A program made the position numbers and the translations under genes. Shown here one piece after another: positions 8,805 to 18,343 of a stretch of DNA of 64,000 nt. Every line of letters starts with the position of its first letter. The stretch's first letter is position 1. Below the pieces are notes generated by a model. That model ran no database searches, was not told where the DNA came from, and saw only the letters and a program-made list of their open reading frames with translations. The stretch spans positions 558,001 to 622,000 of the forward strand of contig NZ_CP071057.1 in the NCBI RefSeq assembly GCF_017161425.1. Reading direction: 5' to 3'. This DNA comes from Marinicauda algicola. Lineage in GTDB: Bacteria; Pseudomonadota; Alphaproteobacteria; Caulobacterales; Maricaulaceae.

Positions 8805-9740
8805 ATGGTCCAACCGGTCCTGATTGATTGGAGTGACGAGAAGCGCGCCGAATTCCGCAACGGTGTCGTCAGGGCGCGCCACCGCCTGCACCAGGCGAGC
8901 GAGTTCAGCGATTTCGCCCTGGCAGAGCTGATCGAGCGCCATCCGCGCGAGCTCACCGACATCTGCACGATGGGCACCGACGCCACCGACCGCGACAGCT
9001 GGAAGGCGGGCGAGCGCGGGCACCTGTCCGGCATGCAGCTGCTGGAGGCCGTGCGCGAGGGCCGGCTGTGGATCCAGCTGCGCGAGGTGATGAACCGCGA
9101 CGAGGTCTACAAGCCGATCTTCGGCGCGCTGTTCGACCAGCTGAAGAAGCTCAATCCGGGCTACGCCCCGATGCGGGCCTATGGCAGCCTCATCATCTCC
9201 TCGCCGAGCGCGCAGGCCTTCTATCATTCCGACGTGTCGGAGACGATCTTCCTGCACGTGCGCGGCAGGAAGCGCTTCCGCGTCTATCCCCCGCACGCAC
9301 CCTGGCTGAGCGATCAGTCGATGGAAGCGATCCTTCACAAGGACCAGACCGAGGACATCCCGTTCGACCCGCGCTGGGACGAGGACGCGGCGAGCTTCGA
9401 CCTCGCGCCGGGCGATTTCCTGACCTGGCCGCTGCACGCCCCGCACCGGGTGGAGAATCTGGAAGATCTCAACGTCTCCATGACGTGCGAGGTGGTCACG
9501 CGGGAATCGATGATGAAGAACGCGGTGCTGCACGCCAACGGCGCGCTGCGCCGGATGGGCTTCGCCCCGGTCTCCACGCGCACCGACGGGCTGCAGGCCT
9601 ATGCCAAGCTCGCCCTGTCGAAGGCCTGGAAGTTCGGCGTGAAGCTCTTCGGCCGGCCGCGCGCCAATCCCAAGAGCGAGATCCTGTTCGACGTCGATCT
9701 CGCCGCCGAGACGCGCTACCGCGAGCGGGCGCACGCCTGA
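8805..9740 (+). CDS. Cupin-like / JmjC-type 2-oxoglutarate oxygenase family protein
   Basis: A 311-residue protein with a central cupin core: FYHSDVSETIFLHVRGRKRF (residues 139-158), then FDLAPGDFLTWPLHAPHRVEN. His141 and Asp143 with His211 or His214 form the expected H-x-D...H iron site of JmjC-like hydroxylases, and Lys155/Arg157 could bind 2-oxoglutarate. The start at 8805 is preceded by GGAG. Substrate unknown; relatives hydroxylate protein side chains or act on small molecules. It is 73 bases after mccA and 53 before the DUF1489 gene, so it could be a distal operon member. Confidence 0.8.
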   Translation: MVQPVLIDWSDEKRAEFRNGVVRARHRLHQASEFSDFALAELIERHPRELTDICTMGTDATDRDSWKAGERGHLSGMQLLEAVREGRLWIQLREVMNRDEVYKPIFGALFDQLKKLNPGYAPMRAYGSLIISSPSAQAFYHSDVSETIFLHVRGRKRFRVYPPHAPWLSDQSMEAILHKDQTEDIPFDPRWDEDAASFDLAPGDFLTWPLHAPHRVENLEDLNVSMTCEVVTRESMMKNAVLHANGALRRMGFAPVSTRTDGLQAYAKLALSKAWKFGVKLFGRPRANPKSEILFDVDLAAETRYRERAHA

Positions 9741-9793
9741 TCCTGCATCCCCGTTTTGATTCGGGCCATGACTCGTCCTAATTCAGGCGGGTC

Positions 9794-10210
9794 ATGGCCC
9801 TTCATCTTCTCAAGCTCTGCGTCGGCGCCGATTCCATCGAGGACCTCGAGCGCTGGCGCGACCGGACCGCGCCGGGCGGGCGGCCCATGGCCCATGTCAC
9901 GCGCATGTTCCCCAAGCGCAAGGCCGAGATCCTGGAGGGGGGCTCGCTCTACTGGGTCATCAAGCGGGTGATCCAGGTGCGCCAGACCATCCTGGACCTC
10001 GAGGAGTTCACCGACGCCGAGGGCGTCAGGCGCTGCCGCATCGTGCTCGATCCCGAGCTCGTGCGCACCAGCCCCGCCCCCAGGCGTCCCTTCCAGGGCT
10101 GGCGCTATCTCAAGCCGGAAGAGGCTCCCGCCGATCTCTCCGCCGCCACGGGCGGGCACGAGCTGCCCGACGATCTGCGCCGCAAGCTCATCGAGCTCGG
10201 CGTCTGGTAG
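9794..10210 (+). CDS. DUF1489 family protein
   Basis: A 138-residue protein that I recognise as DUF1489, a conserved alphaproteobacterial family. Diagnostic stretches are HLLKLCVGADSIEDLERW at the N-terminus, THVTRMFPKR-like HVTRMFPKRKAEIL and SLYWVIKRVIQVRQTIL in the middle, and the ending RRKLIELGVW. No signal peptide or membrane segment is visible, so it is cytoplasmic. Function is unknown. It ends 17 bases before the palindromic operator of the homogentisate dioxygenase gene. Confidence 0.9.
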   Translation: MALHLLKLCVGADSIEDLERWRDRTAPGGRPMAHVTRMFPKRKAEILEGGSLYWVIKRVIQVRQTILDLEEFTDAEGVRRCRIVLDPELVRTSPAPRRPFQGWRYLKPEEAPADLSAATGGHELPDDLRRKLIELGVW

Positions 10211-10227
10211 GGTTTCGCCCCTTCCCA

Positions 10228-10247
10228 TTAGTTACAAATGTAACTAA
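10228..10247 (+). promoter_or_regulatory. Palindromic operator upstream of homogentisate dioxygenase
   Basis: TTAGTTACAAATGTAACTAA is a perfect inverted repeat (nine-base arms, two-base centre) ending 35 bases before the hmgA start. A nearly identical site (17 of 20 positions) lies upstream of phhA at 60620-60639. This is the size and symmetry expected for a dimeric regulator of phenylalanine/tyrosine breakdown. The regulator is not in the window; its family is unknown to me. Confidence 0.75.
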
Positions 10248-10282
10248 ATTGCCTTCGACGCATCGCCCGGAGGAGACCGCCC

Positions 10283-11416
10283 ATGGCCCGCAAATGGATC
10301 TACGCCTCGCGCAGCGAGGGCAACGCCTCGCGCCAGGCCCATGCCGACATGCCGCAGGGCACATACGAGCGCGAGATGAGCAAGGAGGGTTTCTTCGGCC
10401 CGGCCGCCTTCCTGCACCACAAGAACCCGCCCACGGGGTGGACCAGGTTCGAGGGCCCGCTGAAGCCGCGCGCCTTCGACCTCAACCGCCTCAACATCGC
10501 GGAAGCGAGCCCGTGGTCGGCCGCCAGGGTGCTCGGCAATGCGGCCTGCGACATCCGCTTCTGGAAGCTCGATCGCGCGATGGACTCGCTCGCCCGCAAC
10601 GGCGACGGCGACCAGCTGCTCTTCATCCACCGGGGCGAGGGCGATCTGTTCTGCGATTTCGGCCACCTGGAATACGAGGCCGGCGACTACATCATCCTGC
10701 CGCGCGGCACGATGTGGCGCCTCGCGCCATCAGGCGAAACCGCCGTCCTCATGATCGAGGCGACCAACACCCACTACACCCTGCCCGACAGGGGCCTGGT
10801 CGGTCCGCACGCCATTTTCGACCCGGCGATGCTCGACGTGCCGGCGATGGACGAGGCCTTCCGCGACCAGCAGGGCGAGAGCCGCGAGTGGACCGTCGAG
10901 GTGAAGAAGCGCGGCGAGGTGAGCACCATCACCTATCCCTACAACCCGCTCGACGCGGTGGGCTGGCACGGCGAGCTGCACCCGGTGCGCCTCAACGTGC
11001 GCCACATCCGCCCGCTGATGAGCCACCGCTATCACCTGCCGCCGAGCGCGCACACCACCTTCCTGTCGGACCGCTTCGTGGTGTGCACCTTCGCCCCGCG
11101 CCCGTTCGAGACCGATCCCGGCGCGCTCAAGGTGCCGTTCTTCCACAACAACGACGATTACGACGAGGTGCTGTTCTATCACGCCGGCGACTTCTTCAGC
11201 CGCGACAACATCGATGCCGGCATGATGACCTTCCACCCCTCCGGCTTCACCCACGGGCCCCACCCCAAGGCCCTGAAGAACATGCTGAAGCAGACCAAGC
11301 CCGCCACCGACGAATACGCCGTCATGATCGACACCCGCGACCCGCTCGACATCGGCGAGGGCGCGGCGAGCGTGGAGAATGTCGAGTACGTGAACTCGTG
11401 GCGGGAGCGCGGGTAG
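10283..11416 (+). CDS. hmgA: Homogentisate 1,2-dioxygenase, short bacterial type
   Basis: A 377-residue cupin-type dioxygenase that opens the ring of homogentisate in tyrosine breakdown. It belongs to the short bacterial form, about 60-70 residues smaller than the classical enzyme. By spacing to the human iron site (His335, Glu341, His371), His288 and His324 match with exactly 36 residues between them. The middle ligand position is Asp294 with Glu295 next to it, in FHNNDDYDEVLFY. The ATG at 10283 follows GGAGGA. The palindrome at 10228-10247 sits at the promoter. Phenylalanine hydroxylase at 59717-60601 carries the same operator, which supports the assignment. Other pathway genes are not in the window. 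Confidence 0.88.
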   Translation: MARKWIYASRSEGNASRQAHADMPQGTYEREMSKEGFFGPAAFLHHKNPPTGWTRFEGPLKPRAFDLNRLNIAEASPWSAARVLGNAACDIRFWKLDRAMDSLARNGDGDQLLFIHRGEGDLFCDFGHLEYEAGDYIILPRGTMWRLAPSGETAVLMIEATNTHYTLPDRGLVGPHAIFDPAMLDVPAMDEAFRDQQGESREWTVEVKKRGEVSTITYPYNPLDAVGWHGELHPVRLNVRHIRPLMSHRYHLPPSAHTTFLSDRFVVCTFAPRPFETDPGALKVPFFHNNDDYDEVLFYHAGDFFSRDNIDAGMMTFHPSGFTHGPHPKALKNMLKQTKPATDEYAVMIDTRDPLDIGEGAASVENVEYVNSWRERG

Positions 11417-11432
11417 GAATTTCCTCAAACGC

Positions 11433-11545
11433 TGTCATCCCACGGCGATGCGCAGCATCGACCGGGGGACCCATGCCGTAACATTGACCCCGTGCCACTC
11501 GTTACCGGAGAGACATGGGTGGCCCGGTCAAGCCGGGCCATGACA
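11433..11545. repeat. Dispersed palindromic repeat element
   Basis: A 113-base imperfect palindrome between hmgA and prfC. The outer ends TGTCAT (11433-11438) and ATGACA (11540-11545) are inverted, as are ACCCATG (11469-11475) and CATGGGT (11514-11520). The right arm contains GGTGGCCCGGTCAAGCCGGG. Pieces of the same unit recur at 42025-42064 and, inverted, at 52598-52616. It resembles the extragenic palindromes common in alphaproteobacterial genomes. Confidence 0.6.
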
Positions 11546-11633
11546 GGTGGGGGAAGGCGCCAAGGAGTTGCCTCGGCCGCCCCCGTCCGCTACCTCGCGG
11601 GGCAGCAAGCAAACCTTTTTCCAGAGACCTTCC

Positions 11634-13231
<1,598 letters not shown>

Positions 13232-13235
<4 letters not shown>

Positions 13236-14473
13236 CGCAGGGGCCGGGCCCGATCGAGCAGGTTCTTTCCGCCGCACGCGATCTCTGGAGCGAGGTCGAG
13301 ATCGTCTGGGACACCAGCTTCTTCGGCCTGAATGTCGGCGACGGGCTCGTCGCGGTCTTCGTCCTGCTGATCGCCTTCGCCGTGCGCGGCCTGTTCTCCC
13401 GCCTGCTGAAGGTCGTGCTCAGGCGCGAGACGGAAAAGACCGAGACCCTGGTCGACGACAAGGTGCTCGACGCGATCTCCGACCCCCTCAAGCTCGTGCC
13501 GATCATCGTCGGCGTCTATGTCGCCGTCCTCGTGCTGGGCCTGGAAGGTCCCCAGGGCGAGGGCTTCGGCATGGAGATCGTGCAGTCCCTCATCGCCATC
13601 GCGATCTTCTGGGCGCTGCACAACGCGGTCATGCCGGTGAGCTACCTGCTGACGGGCCTGAGGACGCTGCTGACCCCCGTCCTCGTGGACTGGCTCGCCA
13701 AGGCGCTGCGCATCCTCTTCGTCATCGTCGGCATCGGCGCGGTGCTGGAGATCTGGGGCATTCCCGTCGCCCCCATCGTCGCCGGCCTGGGGCTGCTCGG
13801 CGTCGCGGTGGGGCTCGGCGCGCAGGACCTGTTCCGCAATCTCATCGCCGGGCTCCTGATCCTCACCGAGAAGCGCTTCGTGCCGGGCGAGTGGATCCAT
13901 GTCGAGGGCGTGGTGGAGGGCACGGTGGAGCGGATCAACTTCCGCTCGACCCTGGTGCGCCGCTTCGACAAGAGCCCGGTCTATGTCCCGAACTCCTTTC
14001 TCGCCGACAACGCGGTGACCAACTTCACCCGCATGACGCACAGGCGCATCAAGTGGTCGATTGGCGTCGAGTACAAGACGACGACCGGTCAGTTGAAGTA
14101 CATTCGCGACCATGTCCTGGACTACATCCTGACCCATGACGGCTTCGCCAAGCCGCCCGAGGTGGCGACCTTCATGCGCGTGGACAGCTTCGGGGCGAGC
14201 TCGATCGACTTCCTGCTCTACTGCTTCACCAAGACCACGAACTGGGGCGAGTGGCTGGCGCTGAAGGAAGAACTGGCCTTTGCCGTCAAGCGCATCGTCG
14301 AGGACGAGGCCGGCACCGCCTTCGCCTTCCCCTCCACCACCGTCTACATGGACGAGGGCACCGAGATCTTCGTGCCGCCCCGGGTGCGCAAGTACACCGG
14401 CCGCGGCGAAGCCCTGCCCGACCTTTCCGAACGCGACGCGCGCGGGGAGGGCAGTGACGAGACCGAGGACTGA
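13232..14473 (+). CDS. MscS-family mechanosensitive channel
   Basis: A 413-residue inner-membrane protein. There are about five membrane segments (near 36-55, 88-104, 115-138, 158-175 and the pore helix 178-213). The pore-helix and first beta-domain signature is clear: GLGLLGVAVGLGAQDLFRN, then LTEKRFVPGEWI. A cytoplasmic MscS C-terminal domain follows, then an acidic tail. It releases solutes on membrane tension during osmotic downshock. The gene overlaps the prfC stop codon by four bases. It has two more N-terminal helices than minimal MscS. No own promoter is evident. Confidence 0.92.
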
Positions 14474-14566
14474 GGCGTCCCGCTCCGCCTCGTTCCTGGG
14501 GCGCGCCGTGACTTCGGGCGTTCCTCTGTGGCAGGCTTCATCCGAGGCAACATACGGGAGACCCCC

Positions 14567-15583
14567 ATGCGCGTCCTGCTCGCAACGTCCACCGCGACGC
14601 TCCTCGCCGCGCCGGCCCTGACGCAGGACTTCTCCACCGAGGCCGGACCGGAATCGATCCTGATCGAGGAATGGATCGTGCCCTACGAGACCAGTCGCCC
14701 GCGTGACCCCTACACGGTCGACGGGGAGACGGTCTGGTTCGTCGGCCAGGTCACCGACTACATCGCACGCTTCGACGTGTCCGAAGGCACGTTCGAGAAG
14801 ATCGACCTTCAGGAGGGCGACGGCCCGCACAATCTCATCGTCGAGCCGGACGGAGGCGCGATCTGGTATGCGGGCAACCGCGCCGCCCATATCGGGCGCT
14901 ACGACGTGGATACGGACGAGTTCGAACGCATCATGATGCCGGACGGCCACCCGGACGATCCGCACACACAGGTCTTCGATGCGAATGGCGATATCTGGTT
15001 CACCGGTCAGCGCGCCAATACGGTCAGCAAGCTCGACGTCTCCGGGCGGACGGTGACCACGCTCGAGGTTCCCACGCCCGACGCCCGCCCCTACGGCCTA
15101 CGGATCGCGCCGGGCGGGACGGTGTGGGTCGCGCTTCTCGGTACGAACAAGCTCGCAAGCATCGACCCGGACACGATGACGCTGACCGAGCATGTCCTGC
15201 CGCGCGCCGAGAGCCGGCCGCGACGTCTCGCCATCACCTCGGACGGGCGCGTCTGGTATTCCGACTATGACGGCTCGCGCCTGGGCGTGCTCGATCCGGC
15301 AAGCGGGGAGGTGGAGGACTGGCTGACCCCGAGCGGAGAGGGCTCGCGGCCCTATGCGCTCGCCCGCGACAGCGCCGACCGGCTTTGGATCGTGGAGACC
15401 GGGGCACAGCCCAATCTCTTCTGCGGCTTCGATCCGCAGAACGAAACCTTCTTCTCCTCCACCCAGGTGCCCTCCGGCGGGGGTACCGTGCGCCACATGC
15501 AGTATTACGCGCCCGACGGCGTGATCTGGTTCGGCGCCGACACCAATACGATCGGCCGCGCGATCGTCGAGCCCGGACGCTAG
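14567..15583 (+). CDS. Exported Vgb-like beta-propeller protein
   Basis: A 338-residue exported protein. A signal peptide (MRVLLATSTATLLAAPALTQ) precedes about seven repeats of a Vgb/NHL-like blade, each with a motif such as 'G.iWf.....iG..D' (for example VWFVGQVTDYIARFD, IWYAGNRAAHIGRYD, IWFTGQRANTVSKLD, VWYSDYDGSRLGVLD). This resembles virginiamycin B lyase and related periplasmic six- or seven-bladed propellers. The true lyase residues cannot be confirmed by eye, so antibiotic lyase activity should not be assumed. The start at 14567 has a GGGAG site. A small palindrome, GTCCGTCGGAC, follows the stop at 15587-15597. Confidence 0.85.
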   Translation: MRVLLATSTATLLAAPALTQDFSTEAGPESILIEEWIVPYETSRPRDPYTVDGETVWFVGQVTDYIARFDVSEGTFEKIDLQEGDGPHNLIVEPDGGAIWYAGNRAAHIGRYDVDTDEFERIMMPDGHPDDPHTQVFDANGDIWFTGQRANTVSKLDVSGRTVTTLEVPTPDARPYGLRIAPGGTVWVALLGTNKLASIDPDTMTLTEHVLPRAESRPRRLAITSDGRVWYSDYDGSRLGVLDPASGEVEDWLTPSGEGSRPYALARDSADRLWIVETGAQPNLFCGFDPQNETFFSSTQVPSGGGTVRHMQYYAPDGVIWFGADTNTIGRAIVEPGR

Positions 15584-15787
15584 AGTCCGTCGGACTTCAG
15601 CCTAGGCGGAGGCCGGAGCGGCGCTGCCGAGAATACCCGCAACTGCCAGGCTGCGCATAGAGTGTCGGCCCCCACAAGCCCGGCAGCGCGTGCTGCCCTG
15701 TCCGCCCCGGCCCGGGATAATCCTGCGCGCACGCGCCGTCATGCGGATTCAATGGGGGACGCCCCTGGGCCGGCGCGAGACGGCTCG

Positions 15788-16870
15788 CTAGGCCGCCACG
15801 TCCTTCCTCATGCGCCAGAAGCGCAGGGCGCGCCCGGCATCGTCGAGGGAAAGGCTCTCGTAGAGCTCGCCGAGGGCGCGGGCATCGGCCAGAGCGTCGG
15901 CCGCCGCTCCGTCGCGCAGCACGGCGATCGTCACGAAGAGCGCCTTGTCGATTCCCGCGGCCTTGCAGATCAGGGCGAGCCCGTCGACGCTGGGGTGCTC
16001 GAGCGCGCGCTTGGCGGCGGTGTAGTCGACGCCGGCCATCTCCGCGAAACCGACGCAGAAATGCACCCGCTTCTTCTCGCGAAGCAGGCGTGCGAGCAGC
16101 GAGCCGTCGAGTTCCTTGCGGACCTTGCGCTTGGCGATGAAGTCCTTCGCCTCGCTGATCTCCTTGTCCTCGCGCAGCCGGGCCTGAAGGCGCTGGTGCG
16201 AGGCGGCGAGGGCGGCCTCCACCACGCCCGGCTCCATCTTGTCGAAGCGGGACATGATCTTGTCGCGCAGCGTGTTTTCGACGACGAGCATCAGGTCGTT
16301 CAGCAGATCGGGCGGGGTGTCCTTGCGCTCCACCAGAGGCGCCTGCAGCGTCTTGCTGGTCTCGGCGCGTCTGGTCACCGTCTCGTAGGTCTCGCGCGAG
16401 AGCTTCGCGCCCTCATTGCGCACAAGCTGGGCCACGGTGCGATCATCGCCGCGTTCGACGATGGCATGGGAGACGCGCTCGCTGACCTCGGGCCGGGCGG
16501 TGATGGCGCGCATATGAGCCTGGCCGGTCTCGTGCACGATCCGGACGAGATCCTCTTCCGAAAGGGCATTGGAGCGTTCCAGGATCGGCGCGGCGACCGC
16601 GATGGCGTCGCGCGCCAGCTGCAGGACGAGGCCCCTGGGCGCGATGTCCGCATCGGCGAAGCGCTCGGCCAGTTCGACGCGCGCTTCCTCCACGGTTTGC
16701 GAGGCGATGGAGGAGAGGATCTCGTCGAACTGGCGCTGCAGGACGCTGTTCTTTGCGGGGGGTGCGTCGAAGAACAGGTCGGTCACCTCGCGCAGCAGGG
16801 CGCGCCGCCGGTCGGAGGATTTCTCCCGCGCCAGCTCACTCAGCCTGTCGAGCTTTGAAATGACCGCCAT
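15788..16870 (-). CDS. DUF2336 family protein
   Basis: A 360-residue, mostly helical cytoplasmic protein of the DUF2336 family, which is nearly confined to Alphaproteobacteria. The N-terminal SKLDRLSELAREKSSDRRRALLREVTDLFF-type helix (residues 4-33) and repeated helical units such as LVRIVHETGQAHMRAITARP are typical. The start at 16870 is chosen over 16909 because the first 13 residues of the longer form do not fit the family. Some relatives are involved in general stress or flagellar regulation, but function here is unknown. It converges on the Vgb-like gene. Confidence 0.88.
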   Translation of the reverse strand: MAVISKLDRLSELAREKSSDRRRALLREVTDLFFDAPPAKNSVLQRQFDEILSSIASQTVEEARVELAERFADADIAPRGLVLQLARDAIAVAAPILERSNALSEEDLVRIVHETGQAHMRAITARPEVSERVSHAIVERGDDRTVAQLVRNEGAKLSRETYETVTRRAETSKTLQAPLVERKDTPPDLLNDLMLVVENTLRDKIMSRFDKMEPGVVEAALAASHQRLQARLREDKEISEAKDFIAKRKVRKELDGSLLARLLREKKRVHFCVGFAEMAGVDYTAAKRALEHPSVDGLALICKAAGIDKALFVTIAVLRDGAAADALADARALGELYESLSLDDAGRALRFWRMRKDVAA

Positions 16871-16948
16871 CGCCTGCCCCGGAAGGAGAATCGCACCGAC
16901 ACCAGTCAACTTGCCCGGTGCGGGTAAAGAAAGCGTGGCGAGGCAGGG

Positions 16949-17344
16949 TTAATGAGGCGAGATCGGGTCGCCGGACCGGGGCCGGTCCCCTTCTCCCTCG
17001 ACCGCTTCCAGCGCGCGGACCTCGTCGGGGTCGGGGGCGCGTTCGCCGGCGGCCTCGATGCGGGCGGCAAGGGCGGGGGAAAGGCCGGTCACGGCGCCTG
17101 GCGCCGGGACGGGGGTGCGCGCAGCCGACAGGATGTCGCAGCGCGCCGACCGGCCGGAAAAACCCGCCCGCCAGGTCCAGGCCTCGCAGCGCCGATCGAG
17201 CCCGCACGCGGCCGCGCAGGCCTGCCAGCTTTCACCGGGAAGGCCGTCGAGGCGGGCGATCACCGCGCCCCGGCGTTCATGGGCCTCGAGCACCGCGCCT
17301 TCGGGCACGGGCTGGACGAGAAGGAGGGCGAGAAGTTTCAGCAT
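16949..17344 (-). CDS. Small exported protein with PAN/apple-like cysteine pattern
   Basis: A 131-residue protein starting at 17344 with a very short hydrophobic leader (MLKLLALLLVQPVPEGAV). A central block, SWQACAAACGLDRRCEAWTW followed by a later C-D-I-L, matches the cysteine spacing of PAN_4/apple domains, which bind protein or carbohydrate outside the cell. The C-terminal 50 residues are disordered-looking and rich in Pro, Ala and Glu. It precedes the DUF2336 gene on the same strand with a 78-base gap. The domain call rests on pattern only. Confidence 0.65.
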   Translation of the reverse strand: MLKLLALLLVQPVPEGAVLEAHERRGAVIARLDGLPGESWQACAAACGLDRRCEAWTWRAGFSGRSARCDILSAARTPVPAPGAVTGLSPALAARIEAAGERAPDPDEVRALEAVEGEGDRPRSGDPISPH

Positions 17345-17464
17345 CGCGCCATGATGGCGCCGAATCCTTGCCGGAGCCTTTCAACGGTGGGAAGGGCAGG
17401 GCGGTGATTGCGCGCGCGGTCCCCGCTCGCTACCTCACCCCCGATCCAGACGGAGGGAGCGCAC

Positions 17465-18343
17465 ATGAGCGCCGAGAGCACGACCGCAACCCATGACGGC
17501 CCGACCGCCTTGCTGCGCCGGCTCGTGGAGTCCGCGCAGTTTCGCTACACGATCGTCGCACTGATCCTGGTCAACGCACTGATCCTCGGCGCGATGACCT
17601 ACGACCTGCCGCGCACGGTCGAGCGAGGCCTGTGGCTCGTCGACCAGATCATCATATGGATGTTCGTCGCCGAGCTGGTGCTGAAATTCGCCGCCTGGCG
17701 GCTCGGCTTCTTCAAGTCGGGCTGGAACTGGTTCGACATGGTCGTGGTCGGCATCTCCCTCATCCCGGCGGCAGGCGCGTTCTCCGTGCTGCGGGCGCTG
17801 CGCGTGCTGCGCCTGTTCCGCCTGTTCTCGGTGATGCCGCAGATGAGGAAGGTGATCGAGGCACTCGCCAGGGCCATTCCCGGCATGGGCGCGATCCTGA
17901 TGGTGCTCGGCCTGATCTTTTACGTCTCCGCCGTCATGGGGGCGAAGCTCTTCTCCGGCACCCATCCGGAATTCTTTGCCGATCTCGGCGCCAGCGCCTT
18001 CACCCTGTTCCAGGTGATGACGCTGGAGAGCTGGTCGATGGGCGTTGCCCGGCCGGTGATCGAGGTGCACCCCTATGCGTGGGTCTTCTTCATCCTGTTC
18101 ATCGTCACGACGAGCTTTGCGGTGCTCAACATGTTCATCGCCGTGATCGTGGACTCCCTGCAGTCGAAGCATTTCGACGCCGAGGCCGAGCGCCTGGAGG
18201 CCGCCCACGACGAGCGCGAGCAGTTGCTGGAAGAGGTGAGCGCCCTACGCCGCGACATCGCGGAGCTGCGCGCCTCGCTCGGGGGCAGTCAGCCTTCGGT
18301 ATCTTCGAGTGCCGCTTCGAAGCGCGCCGACAGCTCGGAATAG
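17465..18343 (+). CDS. NaChBac-type voltage-gated sodium channel
   Basis: A 292-residue single-domain channel with six membrane helices. S4 carries arginines at every third position (Arg110, 113, 116 and 119 in VLRALRVLRLFRLF). The pore loop has TLESW at residues 186-190, the selectivity filter of NaChBac-family sodium channels. S6 (VFFILFIVTTSFAVLNMFIAV) leads into a C-terminal acidic region and a coiled coil (about 238-272) that would hold the tetramer together. The start at 17465 follows CGGAGGGAG. Such channels are linked to motility, chemotaxis or pH homeostasis in marine and alkaliphilic bacteria. The 3' end overlaps the convergent penicillin-binding protein gene by 55 bases. Confidence 0.93.
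   Translation: MSAESTTATHDGPTALLRRLVESAQFRYTIVALILVNALILGAMTYDLPRTVERGLWLVDQIIIWMFVAELVLKFAAWRLGFFKSGWNWFDMVVVGISLIPAAGAFSVLRALRVLRLFRLFSVMPQMRKVIEALARAIPGMGAILMVLGLIFYVSAVMGAKLFSGTHPEFFADLGASAFTLFQVMTLESWSMGVARPVIEVHPYAWVFFILFIVTTSFAVLNMFIAVIVDSLQSKHFDAEAERLEAAHDEREQLLEEVSALRRDIAELRASLGGSQPSVSSSAASKRADSSE

Noticed and set aside
14567-15583. Virginiamycin B lyase as an antibiotic-inactivating enzyme
   Set aside because: The beta-propeller similarity is general and the catalytic residues cannot be confirmed by eye; only the fold is claimed.
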